In this document: positions 62,258 through 64,000 of the stretch, piece by piece
Position numbering within the stretch: the first letter of the stretch is position 1
Layout of the letters: each line of letters starts with the position of its first letter
NCBI RefSeq assembly: GCF_002214185.1
Contig: NZ_CP022161.1
Span: forward strand, 2,789,767 to 2,853,766
DNA length: 64,000 nucleotides
Source: Streptomyces capitiformicae
GTDB taxonomy: Bacteria; Actinomycetota; Actinomycetes; Streptomycetales; Streptomycetaceae
Reading direction: 5' to 3'
The notes under the pieces: generated by a model
What the model saw: only the letters and a program-made list of their open reading frames with translations
Databases searched by the model: none
What the model was told of the DNA's origin: nothing
Position numbers and translations under genes: made by a program

Positions 62258-63206
62258 TCACGGCGTTGGATGCAGACGTCCCAGTGCTGACAGCGCCGTC
62301 CTCGCTTCCGTTCGCCGAACGAAGTCCTGGCCGCGGTGGGCGATCAGGGCGCGCGGATCCTGGGTGCCCATCGGGAAGGGCCAGTCGCTGCCCAGGACCA
62401 TGCGGTCCTCCCCGAACGTGGTCACCGCCAGGTCGACGACGGCGGGGTCATGGGCGAGGCAGTCGACGTAGAAGCGGCGCACCGCGTCTCGCGGGGATTC
62501 GGTCAGGGGGGAGGCCTGGGCGGCAGGTGTCGGTGCCGCGCTGCCGGCGGCCGACCACGGTGGGAAGCAGCCCGCCGCAGTGGACCAGCACGAACCGGAG
62601 CCGGGGATGCCGGGCGAGGACGTCGCCGAAGACGAGCTGAGCGGCGGCCAGTGCGGTTTCTGCCGGGTTGCCGAGGAGGTTGGAGAGGTAGAACGGCCTC
62701 AGCCGAGGGTCCGGGGAGGTTCCCGGGTGCAGGAGGAGGGTGCGGCCGTCCTCGTCCAGTACCTTCCAGAGCGGGGCGAGCGCGGGGTCGGCCAGAGAGA
62801 CGGAGCCGCCCCCGGCCGATGCGGTCAGCCCGGCCCACGCCTCCTCGTCACGCAGCCGGGTGTACTCGTCGAGCGCGACCTCCGGGTGTTCCAGGGGGAG
62901 ATGAGCGAGCAGAGTGAGTCGGTCGTGGCCGTCCAGCGCGCGCAGCAGACCGTCGTTGACGGCCCGGACCCAGCCGTGCGCGTCCGGTCGGCTCAGGTCC
63001 TGCCGGAAGAACGGCGGCGGGATCGTCACGATCGCCTCGTCCAGGTCGGCCGCGTCGAGATAGTCCTCCAGGCGATCGGGTCGGAACAGAGCGGGCGGTC
63101 CGACCAGGTGGCCGTCGATCAGCAGGAGGCCGTTGGCGTTCCGGGCCCAGCCGTCGAGTTGTGGGGCGAGATGGCTGTGCAGGTCGACACCGGGCAAGGT
63201 GGCCAT
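62258..63206 (-). pseudogene. Amidohydrolase-family gene with a frameshift
   Basis: The ATG at 63206 begins MATLPGVDLHSHLAPQLDGW, with the metal-binding HSH of the amidohydrolase fold. It continues through LLAHLPLEHPEVALDEYTRL and FVLVHCGGLLPTVV. Near 62531-62560 the frame must shift by one base. After it the next frame carries TPAAQASPLTESPRDAVRRF, then YVDCLAHDPAVVDLAVTTFG and DRMVLGSDWPFPMG, the canonical end with the catalytic Asp. The two parts together make a complete ~315-residue enzyme like 2-amino-3-carboxymuconate-semialdehyde or gamma-resorcylate decarboxylases. A sequencing error is also possible. Confidence 0.8.
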
Positions 63207-63357
63207 CCGATCCGGAGATGAAAGAAAGACAGGAGAGAGACGGGGCGCTGCGGCGCCCGCCGACAGCGCCGCACCGCGTTCAGGAGGGACCTTGGCCGGG
63301 CCCTGGCCGGTGCAGGGAGCCTCGGCTCGGCCAAGCTCCGGCTTCGGGAGGACGGGA

Positions 63358-63735
63358 TCAGGCCAGGGCCGCCGCGCTCTGCAGCACGTCGCCGATGGCC
63401 CGGCCGGCGACCTCCCGGGGCAACGCGCTGCCCGACGCTGGCGGCCGGGCCGCGCACGATCAGGTCGGCGGACCAGGTGACGCGGCTTCCCGACTCGCAA
63501 GGCAGGAAGGCAAGTTCGATGCGGACGTCGACGGCATGCTGGGCCCGCCGGGCGTGAACGGCCAGCACCGTGCCGCCCTCGTCGGCGTGTTCGGCGCGGA
63601 TACGGGTGTGCAGGGGCAGCCGTCCGAAGGGCGTGGTCGGGCTGAACAGCGCGTGCACCGAGCCGTCCGGTCCGGTCGTCACCGTAGCCGACACCGAGGA
63701 GGTCCGCCACGACCTGCGCAACGGTGGTCTCATGG
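63358..63735 (-). pseudogene. SRPBCC/CoxG-like domain remnant
   Basis: The frame SVSATVTTGPDGSVHALFSP, ARRAQHAVDVRIELAFLPCE and SRVTWSADLIVRGPAASVGQ fits the C-terminal part of a START/SRPBCC domain (CoxG-like). In a different frame, LPREVAGRAIGDVLQSAAAL ends at a TGA at 63360-63358. A shift near 63427 separates the two. The N-terminal half lacks the usual W-x-x-L opening. It lies directly upstream of the broken amidohydrolase and may have been its operon partner. Confidence 0.55.
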
Positions 63736-63814
63736 CCCTGCCCGAAGGCGCCCCCGCCGGTGACCGCGTAGACCGAGCTGTCCGCGCCGAGCCGTCCGCG
63801 CCGAGCCGCACCAG

Positions 63815-64000
63815 GCCGCCCTGGGGTTCACGTTCCGGCCACGAGGAGCCAAGGACAAGCACGGGGTGATGTTCACCGCGTTCCTGCCCGCGATCAGTAA
63901 CCAAGCCCTGAAGAGGCTGAGCAAGACGGTGCGGTCCTGGGGACTGCACCGGCGCACGGCGCAGGAGTCATCTGACCTGGCACGGACAGTCAATCCGGTG
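63815..64000 (+). pseudogene. Group II intron reverse transcriptase, maturase-domain fragment
   Basis: The frame LGFTFRPRGAKDKHGVMFTA then FLPAISNQALKRLSKTVRSW and GLHRRTAQESSDLARTVNPV matches the thumb and GIIM maturase region of intron-encoded reverse transcriptases. It continues beyond the window. Upstream of 63815 there is no RT domain and no start codon; short direct repeats (GCGCCGAGCCG) stand there instead. It is therefore a 5'-truncated copy. Confidence 0.75.

Overview
The window is high-GC actinobacterial DNA and almost certainly comes from a Streptomyces chromosome. Codons end in G/C, GTG and TTG starts are common, and there are Streptomyces-typical families: an XRE/DUF397/ATPase (WhiJ-type) trio, DUF4157, DUF2330, a secreted SLT-like muralytic protein, F420-dependent enzymes and an actinobacterial RNase H/phosphatase fusion. 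All calls come from reading the sequence; no database search was run.

Layout. 0-10 kb: the start of a PhoD-like phosphatase, a secreted HNH nuclease, a Mn2+-type yybP-ykoY riboswitch driving a TMEM165/GDT1 transporter, a HAD phosphatase, a MhuD-like haem monooxygenase flanked by remnants of an integrated element, a peptidoglycan-binding membrane protein, a DHA2 exporter with a C-terminal regulator-like domain, and housekeeping genes. 10-16 kb: three MITE-like elements, several of whose ends supply the stop codon of the neighbouring gene. 16-19 kb: a CYP125-like P450 and a FadA5-like thiolase. 19-27 kb: a lipoprotein, a TnpB-only transposon with a probable omega-RNA, the WhiJ-type trio, secreted proteins, and a chloramphenicol-type exporter behind a leader peptide and hairpins. 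27-31 kb: an MBL hydrolase, aldehyde dehydrogenase, ferredoxin and TPR protein. 31-38 kb: a secreted peptidase, a TPP riboswitch with no target gene, a KstR-like TetR regulator, and a divergent glycosyltransferase / methyltransferase / alpha-barrel enzyme operon. 38-47 kb: an F420 LLM enzyme, an amidase, an Mrr-nuclease/TerD fusion, a methyltransferase and an MFS exporter. 47-50 kb: a MaoC / Zn-alcohol dehydrogenase / SDR operon. 50-62 kb: conserved genes (NIF3, zinc-ribbon protein, RNase H fusion, KDPG aldolase, YaaA, RNB RNase), MerR and AraC regulators, and rnpB. 62-64 kb: decayed genes and the end of a group II intron reverse transcriptase.

The main unifying theme is a set of six sites matching the published KstR operator (TNNAACNNGTTNNA; three match all fixed positions). 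They lie upstream of the P450, thiolase, MBL hydrolase, aldehyde dehydrogenase/ferredoxin and MaoC/ADH/SDR genes, and between the KstR-like gene and the glycosyltransferase operon. This suggests a dispersed sterol or isoprenoid side-chain oxidation regulon, although no ring-cleavage or Mce4 uptake genes are present in the window. A second theme is small-scale genome plasticity: MITEs, exact tandem duplications, short tandem repeats, and several genes broken by single frameshifts or nonsense codons.
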